From NCBI GenBank assembly GCA_902472555.1, contig CABROF010000001.1, forward strand, positions 62,001-126,000: a DNA stretch of 64,000 nt, in the 5' to 3' direction. The DNA comes from UMGS1851 sp900555605 (lineage in GTDB: Bacteria > Bacillota > Clostridia > UBA1212 > UBA1255). Of this stretch, positions 52,796-61,163 are shown in pieces. Made by a program: the position numbers and the translations under genes. Numbering within the stretch: the first letter of the stretch is position 1; each line of letters begins with the position of its first letter. A model generated the notes under the pieces. That model was given only the letters and a program-made list of their open reading frames with translations. It searched no databases and had not been told where the DNA came from.

Positions 52796-54037
52796 TTAGA
52801 TCGGATCCTTTAAGGCCGTGTACAGTGCCTGAGCGGTCTCTGGACTGTCCTCACCCGTCCGATTCTTCACCGGTGCAAACTCTTCCTCCCGTACCACACG
52901 AAGAAGAGCCATATCGTCAAAATATCCGAAGGCATCAAAAATAAACGCCTCAAATTTATAAGCCGTATGCGTACCGCCGTGCGCTCCGCCGTTCTCCGGC
53001 ATCACAGAAATTGTTTGTTTCCTTGCCGCATGATAGGGCAGCCCCTTTTCGCCCATCATATCAAACACGCTGATATGGAACAGATTGCACAGAATATGCG
53101 CATCGCCGTAAATAAATCGTCCCGCCGCATCCCGCCACTCCGTCATCTCAGATGAAATTTCCGTATATTCCACAACACAGGGCTTTCCGGCTCTCCGGCA
53201 GAACACGCCGACCTTTTCAGCCGCATCCCGCTTCAACAAAGATTTTCCGCCGAGCAGGCAGCCGCTTTCTTTCACATAGCCGACAAAGAACGGATCGCAC
53301 AGCCGCGTCAGCACGTTATCGATGCCGCCCACAAAAATCCATTGGATCCCCCGCTGTTTCATGTCGTCCAGTACGCCGGACAGCCGCATTGCCCGGAAGA
53401 TCCCGCCGTGACCATCAGCGCCCTCTTTGATTTTTCCCGGCTTTTCCAATACGATCCGTCCGTCCGTATGTACCATAGGCAGCATACATTGTGTAAAAAA
53501 GGTGATCGCGTTCTTATCATAGCCGAAATACCGGTTTACTTCAAAAAACTGCTTGGTCTCATGGTCATTCTCCCTGCTGGTCATAATATACCACGGAATC
53601 GCACGGCCGCACGCCCTGCTCTGCTTTTTCAAACGTTCGCACTGAATCTGAAACAGGGACCAGTGCGACGGAAGTCCGATATCAAAGGTTCCTTTCGGTC
53701 CATCATATCCCAGGCGCGTTCCCTGCCCGCCTGCCATTGTAACAGCCGCAAAACCGCCGCTTTCCATGATCTTTTGTCCTGTTTTTTCGTAATGTTTTAT
53801 AGATTGACCGGAAAGCATACTTTTTTCTATACATGAAATCGGCGTAATTTCGCCGGTTTCCGGCAGTCTCCCTTCCGCCACCTTCCGATACAGTGCCTGT
53901 ACCAGCGCAAAGTCGATTCCATGGATCTGCCGCAGGAGCGCCTGCTTGTCTTCTTCACCGAGTGTGGAGTAAAATGCCAGCAAATGCTCCTGTCCATAGG
54001 CCTTTGTCAATGCCAATGCTTTTTCATAATCATTCAT
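52796..54037 (-). CDS. UTP-sugar-1-phosphate uridylyltransferase (UDPGP / UAP1-like)
   Basis: 413 residues. The eukaryote-type nucleotide-binding motif AVTMAGGQGTRLGYDGPKGTF (about 98-118) with the catalytic Lys; also WYIMTSRENDHETKQFFE (about 163), QCMLPMVHTDGRIVLEKPGKI and VGGIDNVLTRLCDPFFVGY (about 247). It makes a UDP-sugar (UDP-GlcNAc or UDP-glucose/galactose) from UTP and a sugar-1-phosphate. Unlike GlmU it has no left-handed helix or acetyltransferase part. It lies alone upstream of the sensor operon. Confidence 0.88.
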   Translation of the reverse strand: MNDYEKALALTKAYGQEHLLAFYSTLGEEDKQALLRQIHGIDFALVQALYRKVAEGRLPETGEITPISCIEKSMLSGQSIKHYEKTGQKIMESGGFAAVTMAGGQGTRLGYDGPKGTFDIGLPSHWSLFQIQCERLKKQSRACGRAIPWYIMTSRENDHETKQFFEVNRYFGYDKNAITFFTQCMLPMVHTDGRIVLEKPGKIKEGADGHGGIFRAMRLSGVLDDMKQRGIQWIFVGGIDNVLTRLCDPFFVGYVKESGCLLGGKSLLKRDAAEKVGVFCRRAGKPCVVEYTEISSEMTEWRDAAGRFIYGDAHILCNLFHISVFDMMGEKGLPYHAARKQTISVMPENGGAHGGTHTAYKFEAFIFDAFGYFDDMALLRVVREEEFAPVKNRTGEDSPETAQALYTALKDPI

Positions 54038-54306
54038 GATTTGATAAACTCTGATCCTTTCGCATTTTTATATCTAACAGCCAAAGTTTCCTTACGCTGC
54101 ATTTCTTCCCCAGTTTACGCTGAGGCGGACTTCGGTTTTGCCGAAATTCCGGTATTCAAGGGTCGGAAAGAACAAAATCCCGCGTGTAAAATTAGTTTTT
54201 CACGCTGCTGTCTTATTTTATACCGAAATGCTCCGCACCGCAACGGTAACTTCACACCCCGCCCGCAGGCGCATAATAAGGAAAAAGGCAGACAAGAGAA
54301 ATCTTC

Positions 54307-54334
54307 TTGACAATCGGCAATGCGGGACTATAAT
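54307..54334 (+). promoter_or_regulatory. Consensus promoter before the ZnuA-like gene
   Basis: TTGACA (54307-54312), 16 bases, TATAAT (54329-54334): both hexamers perfect. The surrounding 360-base gap (54038-54397) between divergent genes contains no gene; besides this promoter I see only a short TTCGG/CCGAA stem near 54133. Confidence 0.85.
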
Positions 54335-54397
54335 GAATTCTGCAGTATTAAATCCATTTTGCTTAAGTCTTTGCGGAGGCGGGGCACAGGAGGTAGC

Positions 54398-55351
54398 GTG
54401 AAGCATTATTTAATCCGTATAACTGCGTTTTTTACAGCAATCTTGTTATCCTTAAGCGTTTTATTCTCCGGATGTTCGTCCGGCAGACAAAAAAATGATA
54501 AATTATCCATTGTCGCCACTCTTTTTCCGCAGTATGATTTTGTGCGCCAAGTTGCCGGCGGTCTGGCGGACGTACAGCTTCTGCTGACGCCCGGTACGGA
54601 AAGTCATATGTATGCACCGACGACAAAAGATATCATGACAATACACGGCGCGGATCTGTTTATTTATACAGGAGATGACATGGAACCCTGGGCGGCCCAG
54701 ATTGTACAGGGGCTTCCGGATACTGTAACCGTGCTGGATGTATCAAAGGCCGTAACATTAATAGAAGCTTCTCACGAGGCGGATTCTCACGGAGAGGAAG
54801 AATCAGAAACGCATACGCATAAAGCAGACCCGCATATTTGGCTGGATCCCGTCAACAGTATGGCCATAACACAGGCAATCGCAGAGGCTATAGCCGCAAA
54901 GGATCCCGCAAACACGGCGCAATATCAGGAAAATGCGGCGAATTACAAAAAATCTCTTGAAAAATTGGATCAGGATTTTATCGATTTGTTTGCACAGGCG
55001 GAGAACCCCACACTGGTATTTGGAGGCCGCTTTGCCTATATTTATTTTCTGCAGCATTACGGGGTTCATTATGTTACCGCTTATACCTCCTGCTCCTCCG
55101 AAGCCGAGCCCAGTGTAAAAGCAGTTGCAGATGTGATTGCATATGTAAAAGCGCATCAGATTCCCGTCATTTTTCACGAGGAACTGACAACGCCTACCAT
55201 CGCGGCTACGATTGCAAATGAAACAGGTGCTCAATTAAAAGTATTCAGCACCTGCCATAATGTAACAAAGGATGAATTGGAATCCGGAATCACCTATATC
55301 GATATCATGTATCAGAATATGGAGCATATCAAAACCGCAGTTCTATTTTAA
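54398..55351 (+). CDS. Zinc/manganese-type ABC substrate-binding lipoprotein (ZnuA/AdcA-like)
   Basis: 317 residues from GTG at 54398, five bases after AGGAGG. Leader with lipobox LFSGC. Family blocks: ATLFPQYDFVRQVAGG (about 43), LLTPGTESHMYAPTTKDI with a metal-binding His (about 67), a His/Glu-rich loop SHEADSHGEEESETHTHKADPH (about 128-149), WLDPVNSMAI, NPTLVFGGRFAYIYFLQHYGV (family His replaced near GGRFAY) and FHEELTTPTIAATIANETGAQ. It captures Zn (or Mn) at the cell surface. The permease and ATPase genes are not adjacent. A 26-codon upstream extension of the frame is antisense to the ribosome site and rejected. Confidence 0.9.
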   Translation: MKHYLIRITAFFTAILLSLSVLFSGCSSGRQKNDKLSIVATLFPQYDFVRQVAGGLADVQLLLTPGTESHMYAPTTKDIMTIHGADLFIYTGDDMEPWAAQIVQGLPDTVTVLDVSKAVTLIEASHEADSHGEEESETHTHKADPHIWLDPVNSMAITQAIAEAIAAKDPANTAQYQENAANYKKSLEKLDQDFIDLFAQAENPTLVFGGRFAYIYFLQHYGVHYVTAYTSCSSEAEPSVKAVADVIAYVKAHQIPVIFHEELTTPTIAATIANETGAQLKVFSTCHNVTKDELESGITYIDIMYQNMEHIKTAVLF

Positions 55352-55813
55352 AGAATTGCGGTTGGTTTGAACCTCCTGGATTTTTGATCCAAGATAATTT
55401 TCAAATTCCTCAAGAAGGCTGTCCACATATTCTCTGGCGCCGATTCGCATATCCCTGGCCTTTTTCTGTGCCTCATCAATAATATCCCTACCCTGCTGCG
55501 TTGCCAGCTGCGTGATTTGGTGATTATCAACCAGCTCCATACGTTTGTTTTCCGCTTCTTTAATAATGATTTCCGCATCCTCACATGCGCTGGCCTTAAT
55601 ATTGCCGGCCTCTTGACGCGCATTCTCAAGAATCGTTTTCCGTTCGTCAACAACGCGGCGGGCACGCTTGATTTCTTCAGGCAGTGTATTCCTTAGCTCA
55701 TTTACAATGTCAAGCAGTTCGTCCCGGTCCACAGATACCCTACTCCCGACCAAAGACTTTTTCCCGTTATTTACTAATTCTTCCAATACATCCAACAAAT
55801 CAATATATTCCAT
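55343..55813 (-). CDS. Coiled-coil protein of the coaD neighbourhood (Firmicute 'ATPase'-annotated family)
   Basis: 156 residues from ATG at 55813 (AAAGGG eight bases upstream; a GTG three codons earlier is possible). It starts EYIDLLDVLEELVNNGKK and is then mainly a charged coiled coil (ELLDIVNELRNTLPEEIKRA, then ARQEAGNIKASACEDAEIII), similar in look to the b-subunit of ATP synthase or to DivIVA-like proteins. A family like this commonly follows coaD in Clostridia and is of unknown function. It converges with the ZnuA-like gene and the two 3' ends overlap by 9 bases. Confidence 0.75.
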   Translation of the reverse strand: MEYIDLLDVLEELVNNGKKSLVGSRVSVDRDELLDIVNELRNTLPEEIKRARRVVDERKTILENARQEAGNIKASACEDAEIIIKEAENKRMELVDNHQITQLATQQGRDIIDEAQKKARDMRIGAREYVDSLLEEFENYLGSKIQEVQTNRNSLK

Positions 55814-55826
55814 CTCCTGCACCCTT

Positions 55827-56315
55827 TCAATTCTGCGACATTTTCAAAATAATATCCTGTATGATTTCATCCGGCACCAATCCGGTAATATCTCCGCCGT
55901 TGCGCGCTACATCCTTCACGATGCTGGAGCTTAAAAAGGAGTTCTGTATATCCGCCATCAGAAAAATGGTCTCAATACTGCTGTCTATATGTTTATTCAG
56001 CATCGCCATCTGTAATTCATATTCGTAGTCTGATACCGCGCGCAGTCCTTTTACAATCGCAGCCGCATGATTTTCTTTCACAAAATCCACCAGCAGTCCG
56101 CTGAACATTTTGACCTCAACATTTTTCATATCCCCGGTACACTTTCGGATCAGCGCTACGCGTTCCTCCATCGTAAATACCGGCCGCTTCGCCCCATTGT
56201 GCAGTACGCCTACAATCAGTTTGTCAAATAGTTTGGACGCACGCCGGATAATGTCCAGATGTCCGTTTGTCAGCGGGTCAAAGCTGCCCGGATATACGCC
56301 TATTCTCGTCGCCAT
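55827..56315 (-). CDS. coaD: Phosphopantetheine adenylyltransferase
   Basis: 162 residues. The nucleotidyltransferase motif [17 protein letters not shown] at about 9-25, [20 protein letters not shown] (about 86) and the C-terminal [17 protein letters not shown]. It adds AMP to 4'-phosphopantetheine in coenzyme A synthesis. It is 10 bases after rsmD, the usual pair in bacteria. Confidence 0.96.
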   Translation of the reverse strand: MATRIGVYPGSFDPLTNGHLDIIRRASKLFDKLIVGVLHNGAKRPVFTMEERVALIRKCTGDMKNVEVKMFSGLLVDFVKENHAAAIVKGLRAVSDYEYELQMAMLNKHIDSSIETIFLMADIQNSFLSSSIVKDVARNGGDITGLVPDEIIQDIILKMSQN

Positions 56316-56325
56316 GTTTTGTGCC

Positions 56326-56898
56326 TCATTTCTCTGCTATGTATACGGATACGCCAACCGTGCCGTAGTATTTTGTTTTTACTTTTCGAAAGATCCCATA
56401 TTGCGCTTCCATCGTTTCACCTCGGTCATGCTCTGCCACCGCAAGCCCCCCCTCTTGCATAATCGCTCCGGCCGCTTCGCTGCATAAAGCAGACGGCACC
56501 AGCATATGCCGGTAAGGCGGGTCCAATAAAATAAGGTCAAACAGCAGCTTTCTGCGTCTGCACGCCTGCAGCGCCTCCCGATAATCCAGCTGAAGAAGCT
56601 CTGCCTTTCCGGAAAAACCCGTATGGATCAAATTTCCGCGGATCGTCTGAACACAAACCGGGTCATAATCATTCAACAAAGCCCCCGCGGCGCCTCTGCT
56701 GAGCGCCTCAATGCCGAGGCTTCCGTTTCCGGAAAACAGATCTAATACCAAAGCGCCCGGTATAGAAAATTGAATCATACTGAACATCGCTTCCTTCACG
56801 CGGTCAAGGGTCGGCCGCGTTTTCTGTGAATCGACTGTTCTGAGCTTCATTCCTTTTGCCGTACCGGAGATTACCCTAACAATGAAAAACCACCCCAT
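56326..56898 (-). CDS. rsmD: 16S rRNA (guanine966-N2)-methyltransferase RsmD
   Basis: 190 residues from ATG at 56898. Family blocks: [50 protein letters not shown] (SAM-binding) and [11 protein letters not shown] (catalytic DPPY). The start is uncertain: the ATG at 56898 has no clear ribosome site, an ATT five codons later has GGGGTGG in front, and an in-frame ATG at 56928 would lie at the predicted transcript start. It methylates G966 of 16S rRNA during 30S assembly. Confidence 0.92.
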   Translation of the reverse strand: MGWFFIVRVISGTAKGMKLRTVDSQKTRPTLDRVKEAMFSMIQFSIPGALVLDLFSGNGSLGIEALSRGAAGALLNDYDPVCVQTIRGNLIHTGFSGKAELLQLDYREALQACRRRKLLFDLILLDPPYRHMLVPSALCSEAAGAIMQEGGLAVAEHDRGETMEAQYGIFRKVKTKYYGTVGVSVYIAEK

Positions 56899-56932
56899 TT
56901 GTGTTGCTTTTGCAATATCGATCAACATTTTC

Positions 56933-56961
56933 AGTATACTTTGACCTTTCCTATTTGTCAA
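56933..56961 (-). promoter_or_regulatory. Promoter of rsmD-coaD
   Basis: On the complement TTGACA (56956-56961), 17 bases, TATACT (56933-56938). It is back-to-back with the recG promoter, only 8 bases apart. Confidence 0.75.
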
Positions 56962-56969
56962 TCTCAAAC

Positions 56970-56998
56970 TTGATTTTGAAGTCTGCGGCATGTATACT
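56970..56998 (+). promoter_or_regulatory. Promoter of recG
   Basis: TTGATT (56970-56975), 17 bases, TATACT (56993-56998), leaving a leader of about 60 bases. Confidence 0.7.
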
Positions 56999-57064
56999 GT
57001 TTTTTATCATCAGGCGGATTCTGAACCAGCCTGGTCTCATGCGCGATACGGATAGGAGGCTTCC

Positions 57065-59104
57065 ATGGAACAGGATATCACATCATTAAAGGGCGTTAAA
57101 AGTGCCAGAGCTGCATCGCTGGCTGCCCTCGGCATCCGAACTGTGGAGGAGCTTCTGACATTTTATCCGCGGGAATACGAAGACCGAACCCGCGCCGCGC
57201 GTATCAGTATGCTGGCCTTGGACGAAATTGCCGTGATTTACGCAAAGCTGCTTCATGTGACGGTAAAAAATATCCGCGCGAACCTGTCCGTGATCACTGC
57301 CTCCGTATCGGACGGCACCGGCACGCTGACGGTTTTGTTTTATAATCAAAGCTATATCCGTTCAAAACTGGTCCCTGGTACGGATTATATTTTTTACGGA
57401 AAGATTACGCAGGGCTTTTACGGGCCGGAGCTGTGCAACCCGGCGTTCTGCACATACAAGGAACGCGGCAAATTTTTAGGGATAAAACCCATTTATCCTC
57501 TGACACAAGGACTGTCGCAGAATATTATGCGCAGGCTGACGGCAGAAGCGCTTTCTGCCGCGCCCCCTTTTTCGGATTTTCTCCCGGCTGAAGTACTGCG
57601 CAAATACCGGCTTCCGGACCGTGATACTGCAATTCGGGGTACGCACTTTCCCAAAGATGCCGCGCAGTGCGCACAATGCCGGCGGCGTCTGATTTTTGAG
57701 GAGCTGCTGAATATTCAGCTTATGCTGCAATTGGTAAAAAAAGACTGCGCCCGGGACGGCAAAGGGATCGCGCTGCACTGTGCCGATGGTTCGGACAAAA
57801 AAAAGGTTGCGCAGCTGATGAACAATCTGCCCTTTCAGCTTACTGAGGCACAGCTGCGGGTGTGGGCTGAGATCTGCAGGGATATGGAATCGCCGCAGGA
57901 AATGAATCGGCTCGTACTGGGCGACGTCGGGTCGGGTAAAACGATCCTTGCCGTACTGGCTATGCTGAAAGCAATCGCCGCAGGATATCAGGCGGTCTAT
58001 ATGGCGCCCACCGAAATTCTGGCGGAACAGCACATGCGCACAATCAGCACGCTTCTTTCACCTTTGGGCATTCGCTGTGTACTGCTGACCGGTTCGCTGC
58101 GCGGCAGGGCAAAACAGGAACTTTATGCAGAGATCGAATCCGGCGCCGCACAATGTATTATCGGCACCCACGCCCTCATTCAAGCCGGCGTACCGTATGC
58201 AAAGCCCGGTCTCGTTATTACAGATGAGCAGCATCGATTCGGCGTGCGGCAGCGGGCAAAGCTGGCGCAGCATACCACACGTCCGGATATTCTGGTCATG
58301 ACCGCTACCCCGATTCCCCGTACGCTGGCGCTGGTACTTTACGGAGATATGGATATTTCCGTTATCGACGCCATGCCGAAAAACAGAAAGCCGATTCGTA
58401 CTTTTATTGCTGATTCTGCCCTTCGGCAGCGGATTCTGCTTTGGGCTGCTTCACTGGCGGAACAGGGACAGCAGATTTATATTGTACATCCGCTGATTCA
58501 GGAGCAGGAAGCGCTGGATCTGACTGCTGCGGAATCGAATTTCAAAGAACTCACCGCCTCTGTCTTCCGGGGGCTTCCCGCTGCATTGATTCACGGCAGA
58601 ATGTCTGGCGCGGAAAAAGATCAAATCATGCGGGACTTTGTTGCAGGTAAAATTAAAATTCTCTTTTCCACCACTGTTATCGAGGTCGGTGTAGATGTAC
58701 CCAATGCCGTTCTGATCATTGTGGAAAACGCGGAGCGATTCGGCCTCGCACAGCTGCATCAGCTCCGCGGCCGTGTCGGACGCGGCAGTCAGCAGTCCTA
58801 CTGCGTTTTATTTACAGACCATAAAAGCAAATTGGTACGGGAGCGGATGCAGATTATGAAAGCGACCAACGACGGCTTTCTGATTGCGGAAAAGGACCTT
58901 GCGCTGCGCGGACCCGGAGACTTTTTCGGGACACTGCAGCACGGCCTCCCTGCTTTTAAAATTGCAGATATTGGCAGAGATCTGGCTGTTCTGAAGGAAA
59001 CACAGGAGGCCGCCAAATATATCCTGCAGCATGCGGACGAGCCGGAAATCAAAGCGTATATTGCACATGTATCCGGCCAGATTCCGAATCTGATTGCACT
59101 GTAA
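57065..59104 (+). CDS. recG: ATP-dependent DNA helicase RecG
   Basis: 679 residues, the family's usual length. The N-terminal wedge/OB domain recognises branched DNA (to about 250). Helicase motifs: Q-motif LTEAQLRVW, Walker A LGDVGSGKTILAVLAML (about 285-301), Walker B VITDEQHRFGVRQR (about 380), TATPIPRTLAL, LIHGRM and FSTTVIEVGVDVPNA, then GRVGRG and the LALRGPGDFFGTLQHGLP region with the C-terminal hook. It reverses stalled replication forks and processes Holliday junctions. Ended by a hairpin at 59109-59142. Confidence 0.97.
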   Translation: MEQDITSLKGVKSARAASLAALGIRTVEELLTFYPREYEDRTRAARISMLALDEIAVIYAKLLHVTVKNIRANLSVITASVSDGTGTLTVLFYNQSYIRSKLVPGTDYIFYGKITQGFYGPELCNPAFCTYKERGKFLGIKPIYPLTQGLSQNIMRRLTAEALSAAPPFSDFLPAEVLRKYRLPDRDTAIRGTHFPKDAAQCAQCRRRLIFEELLNIQLMLQLVKKDCARDGKGIALHCADGSDKKKVAQLMNNLPFQLTEAQLRVWAEICRDMESPQEMNRLVLGDVGSGKTILAVLAMLKAIAAGYQAVYMAPTEILAEQHMRTISTLLSPLGIRCVLLTGSLRGRAKQELYAEIESGAAQCIIGTHALIQAGVPYAKPGLVITDEQHRFGVRQRAKLAQHTTRPDILVMTATPIPRTLALVLYGDMDISVIDAMPKNRKPIRTFIADSALRQRILLWAASLAEQGQQIYIVHPLIQEQEALDLTAAESNFKELTASVFRGLPAALIHGRMSGAEKDQIMRDFVAGKIKILFSTTVIEVGVDVPNAVLIIVENAERFGLAQLHQLRGRVGRGSQQSYCVLFTDHKSKLVRERMQIMKATNDGFLIAEKDLALRGPGDFFGTLQHGLPAFKIADIGRDLAVLKETQEAAKYILQHADEPEIKAYIAHVSGQIPNLIAL

Positions 59105-59108
59105 AAAA

Positions 59109-59142
59109 GACGCTTCCTTGTTCACTGGAAACAAGCGGCGTC
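59109..59142. terminator. Bidirectional terminator between recG and rpmB
   Basis: GACGC (59109-59113) plus CTTGTT pair with AACAAG plus GCGTC (to 59142) with a small internal bulge. CTTTTC follows on the plus strand and TTTTTT on the complement, so it serves both converging genes. Confidence 0.75.
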
Positions 59143-59177
59143 CTTTTCATCAAAATAATCAATTTTATCGTGGCTTC

Positions 59178-59378
59178 TTATATCGCTCTTGTTACTTTCC
59201 CCGATCTCAAGCAGGAAGTGCACACATGCGCATATTTGGGAGCGCCATTTACCATAATCTTGACTCTCCTGACATTCGGCTTCCAGTTTCTTTTCGCACG
59301 TCTGCTCACCTGTGAACGTGTTATGCTGATGTGGCGGCCGAATAGCATATCCTTTGAACAGAATTCACATCTTGCCAT
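59178..59378 (-). CDS. rpmB: 50S ribosomal protein L28
   Basis: 66 residues: MARCEFCSKDMLFGRHIS at the start and HVCTSCLRSGKV near the end, so it is the zinc-binding (C+) type with two CxxC pairs. The central HISITRSQVSRRAKRNWKPNVRRVKI binds rRNA. A GGGAGGTG ribosome site lies upstream. It is next to spoVM, as in Bacillus. Confidence 0.95.
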   Translation of the reverse strand: MARCEFCSKDMLFGRHISITRSQVSRRAKRNWKPNVRRVKIMVNGAPKYAHVCTSCLRSGKVTRAI

Positions 59379-59467
59379 TTAAAACACACCTCCCTTGAAA
59401 ATCTTTTAAACAGCGGGATTTATTGTATCACAGACGAGGTATGTATGCAAGAAAAATTTTTAGGGCA

Positions 59468-59499
59468 ATTTCGGCGTTTTATCCTGAAAACGCCGAAAT
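59468..59499 (-). terminator. Hairpin between spoVM and rpmB
   Basis: ATTTCGGCGTTTT (59468-59480) is exactly complementary to AAAACGCCGAAAT (59487-59499) around ATCCTG: a perfect 13-bp stem, 49 bases past the spoVM stop. The T-run after it on the complement is interrupted (TGCCCTAAAAATTTTTC), but it probably ends the short spoVM transcript. Confidence 0.65.
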
Positions 59500-59547
59500 G
59501 ATTCTTCGCAGGGCACTCCGGCCGGCAGCTTTGATTTACAGTCGGAC

Positions 59548-59631
59548 TTACGGCGCTTCCTTTTTCATCCCGAACATCAGCCTGAGAATTCCGCCGATAA
59601 ACTTAGGGGCCTTTAATACCACAACCTTCAC
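59548..59631 (-). CDS. spoVM: Stage V sporulation protein SpoVM (27 residues)
   Basis: A 28-codon frame (with stop TAA) from GTG at 59631, five bases after GAGGTGG. The peptide MKVVVLKAPKFIGGILRLMF followed by GMKKEAP matches the amphipathic SpoVM peptide of Bacillus in length and pattern (MK...K.PKF.GGI.R.M.G). SpoVM sits on the convex surface of the forespore and anchors the SpoIVA coat base. The Pro in the middle and the basic/hydrophobic faces needed for curvature sensing are kept. It is next to rpmB, the same neighbourhood as in Bacillus subtilis. It was too short for standard ORF calling. Confidence 0.88.
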   Translation of the reverse strand: MKVVVLKAPKFIGGILRLMFGMKKEAP

Positions 59632-59800
59632 CGTTACCACCTCAAAACAGAATCGTTACTATTAATATATTCCCAGTTGTCATAATTGGTTCCGTGAAGC
59701 AATATATATAATGCGTACAATTGCGGTGCACAAGCCAGCCGTATCTATCATATCACGCCCGTGCCGTTCGTCTCCGGTGCGGCAAGGAATGAGGGACCCT

Positions 59801-60478
59801 ATGTTTCGTGCCTTAACAGTCAAATTCTCGATCTCCAAAAAAGCCTTGAAACGAATCGCTGTATTTTCCGCCGTATGCGGACTGGCATTCCTCTTATGCA
59901 CAGCGATTTCCATATATTTCTACAACAACAACGCGACGGTGATCACTGCCGGCAACAAGCTTACCTTCACTTTGCCCAATGACATCAGCTGGCTTGAAAG
60001 CACTGCAATAAGCGTTTCCGCAGCAGGCAATCAAATTACACAGAGCATGCAGAAATTCCGGCAGACATTTGACATGCAGGAGAAGCTTTTTGCAGGTAAT
60101 GAAATCATATATCATCTCGAGCTGTCGGAAAAGGGTGCACATGAAATCCACGGATTTATTCAGATCTGGCAGATCCAGGGAACCGTAAGCGGCTTCTTAA
60201 AAAGAGCACGCGCATCCATGAGCGCCTCTGTCTACGGTTTTTCGGAACAGGAAATAAAGGTCGGAAATTGTGCCGGATACCGCTGGGATTACCGAATAAA
60301 AGGAGAAGATCGGGATACATACGCAAAACAGGCATTTTTAGGTATGCCGAGCAATTCCGGAGAATCACAGCATGGACAGATGTATGTCCTCAGTCTGTAC
60401 GCCCCCGCAGAGATTGCACAAAACAGATTTGAAGCCATATTCACGGAGATTTTAGATACGTTTATTGTGAAGCCCTGA
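59801..60478 (+). CDS. Uncharacterised membrane-anchored protein
   Basis: 225 residues from ATG at 59801 (GAGGG six bases upstream); 30 more in-frame codons precede it but look non-coding. The N-terminal tail is basic (RALTVKFSISKKALKR). One membrane helix follows (IAVFSAVCGLAFLLCTAISIYFY, about 17-39), then an external domain of about 180 residues starting ITAGNKLTFTLPNDISWL, which resembles small lipoprotein domains that bind hydrophobic ligands, but I recognise no family. Its 3' end overlaps that of nth by 17 bases on the other strand. Confidence 0.65.
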   Translation: MFRALTVKFSISKKALKRIAVFSAVCGLAFLLCTAISIYFYNNNATVITAGNKLTFTLPNDISWLESTAISVSAAGNQITQSMQKFRQTFDMQEKLFAGNEIIYHLELSEKGAHEIHGFIQIWQIQGTVSGFLKRARASMSASVYGFSEQEIKVGNCAGYRWDYRIKGEDRDTYAKQAFLGMPSNSGESQHGQMYVLSLYAPAEIAQNRFEAIFTEILDTFIVKP

Positions 60479-61163
60479 AGTCGCACCACGCGGACAGTCT
60501 GCAGCCATTACAAGCAGGCTTGCGCGCATTGCAGACAGCTCTTCCGTGCAGAACAAGCTGATGGCAAAACCGCCCCGATATTTCAGGATGCGTTTCATCC
60601 GGAGGGATGAGTCTGCGCAGATCCTGCTCAATCTTAATGGGATCCGTATGCTGCGACAAACCGATGCGTCCGCAGATGCGAATCGCATGCGTATCTACTA
60701 CATAAGAAGGTTTCCCGAAAGCATCGCCTAAAACTAAATTTGCAGTTTTTCTGCCTACTCCGGCCAGCGTAAGCAGCTCCTCCATGGTGTCCGGAACCCT
60801 GCCGCCGAATTTTTCGCAAATATCAATACAGCATTGTTTAATATTTTTTGCTTTATTCCGAAAAAAACCCGTTGATTTTATGTAGGCCTCCAGCTCCGGA
60901 AGCGCAGCCTCCGAAAAGGCTTTGGCATCCGGATATCTGGCAAACAGCGCAGGCGTTACCATATTTACGCGTGCATCCGTACACTGCGCCGAAAGCTGCG
61001 TGCTGATCAGCAGCTGCAACGGCGTTTCATAACTTAAAGAACATTCAGCTTCCGGGTACAATGTATCCAGCTCCTGCAATAAATGCGGAATCTTTTCTGC
61101 AGCAGCTGCCAGAAATACATCTTCCGGCAGCCTGTCACGGCATATTTTATTTTTACTCTCCAT
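60462..61163 (-). CDS. nth: Endonuclease III
   Basis: 233 residues. Helix-hairpin-helix LLTLAGVGRKTANLVLGDAF with the catalytic Lys (about 130-149), catalytic Asp in VVDTHAIRICGRIG (about 153) and the 4Fe-4S cluster Cys set C-x6-C-x2-C-x5-C (CNARKPACNGCRLSAWC) near the C-terminus. It removes oxidised pyrimidines from DNA and cuts the abasic site. Its ATG overlaps the last codons of htrA by 11 bases, so translation is probably coupled. Confidence 0.95.
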   Translation of the reverse strand: MESKNKICRDRLPEDVFLAAAAEKIPHLLQELDTLYPEAECSLSYETPLQLLISTQLSAQCTDARVNMVTPALFARYPDAKAFSEAALPELEAYIKSTGFFRNKAKNIKQCCIDICEKFGGRVPDTMEELLTLAGVGRKTANLVLGDAFGKPSYVVDTHAIRICGRIGLSQHTDPIKIEQDLRRLIPPDETHPEISGRFCHQLVLHGRAVCNARKPACNGCRLSAWCDFRASQ

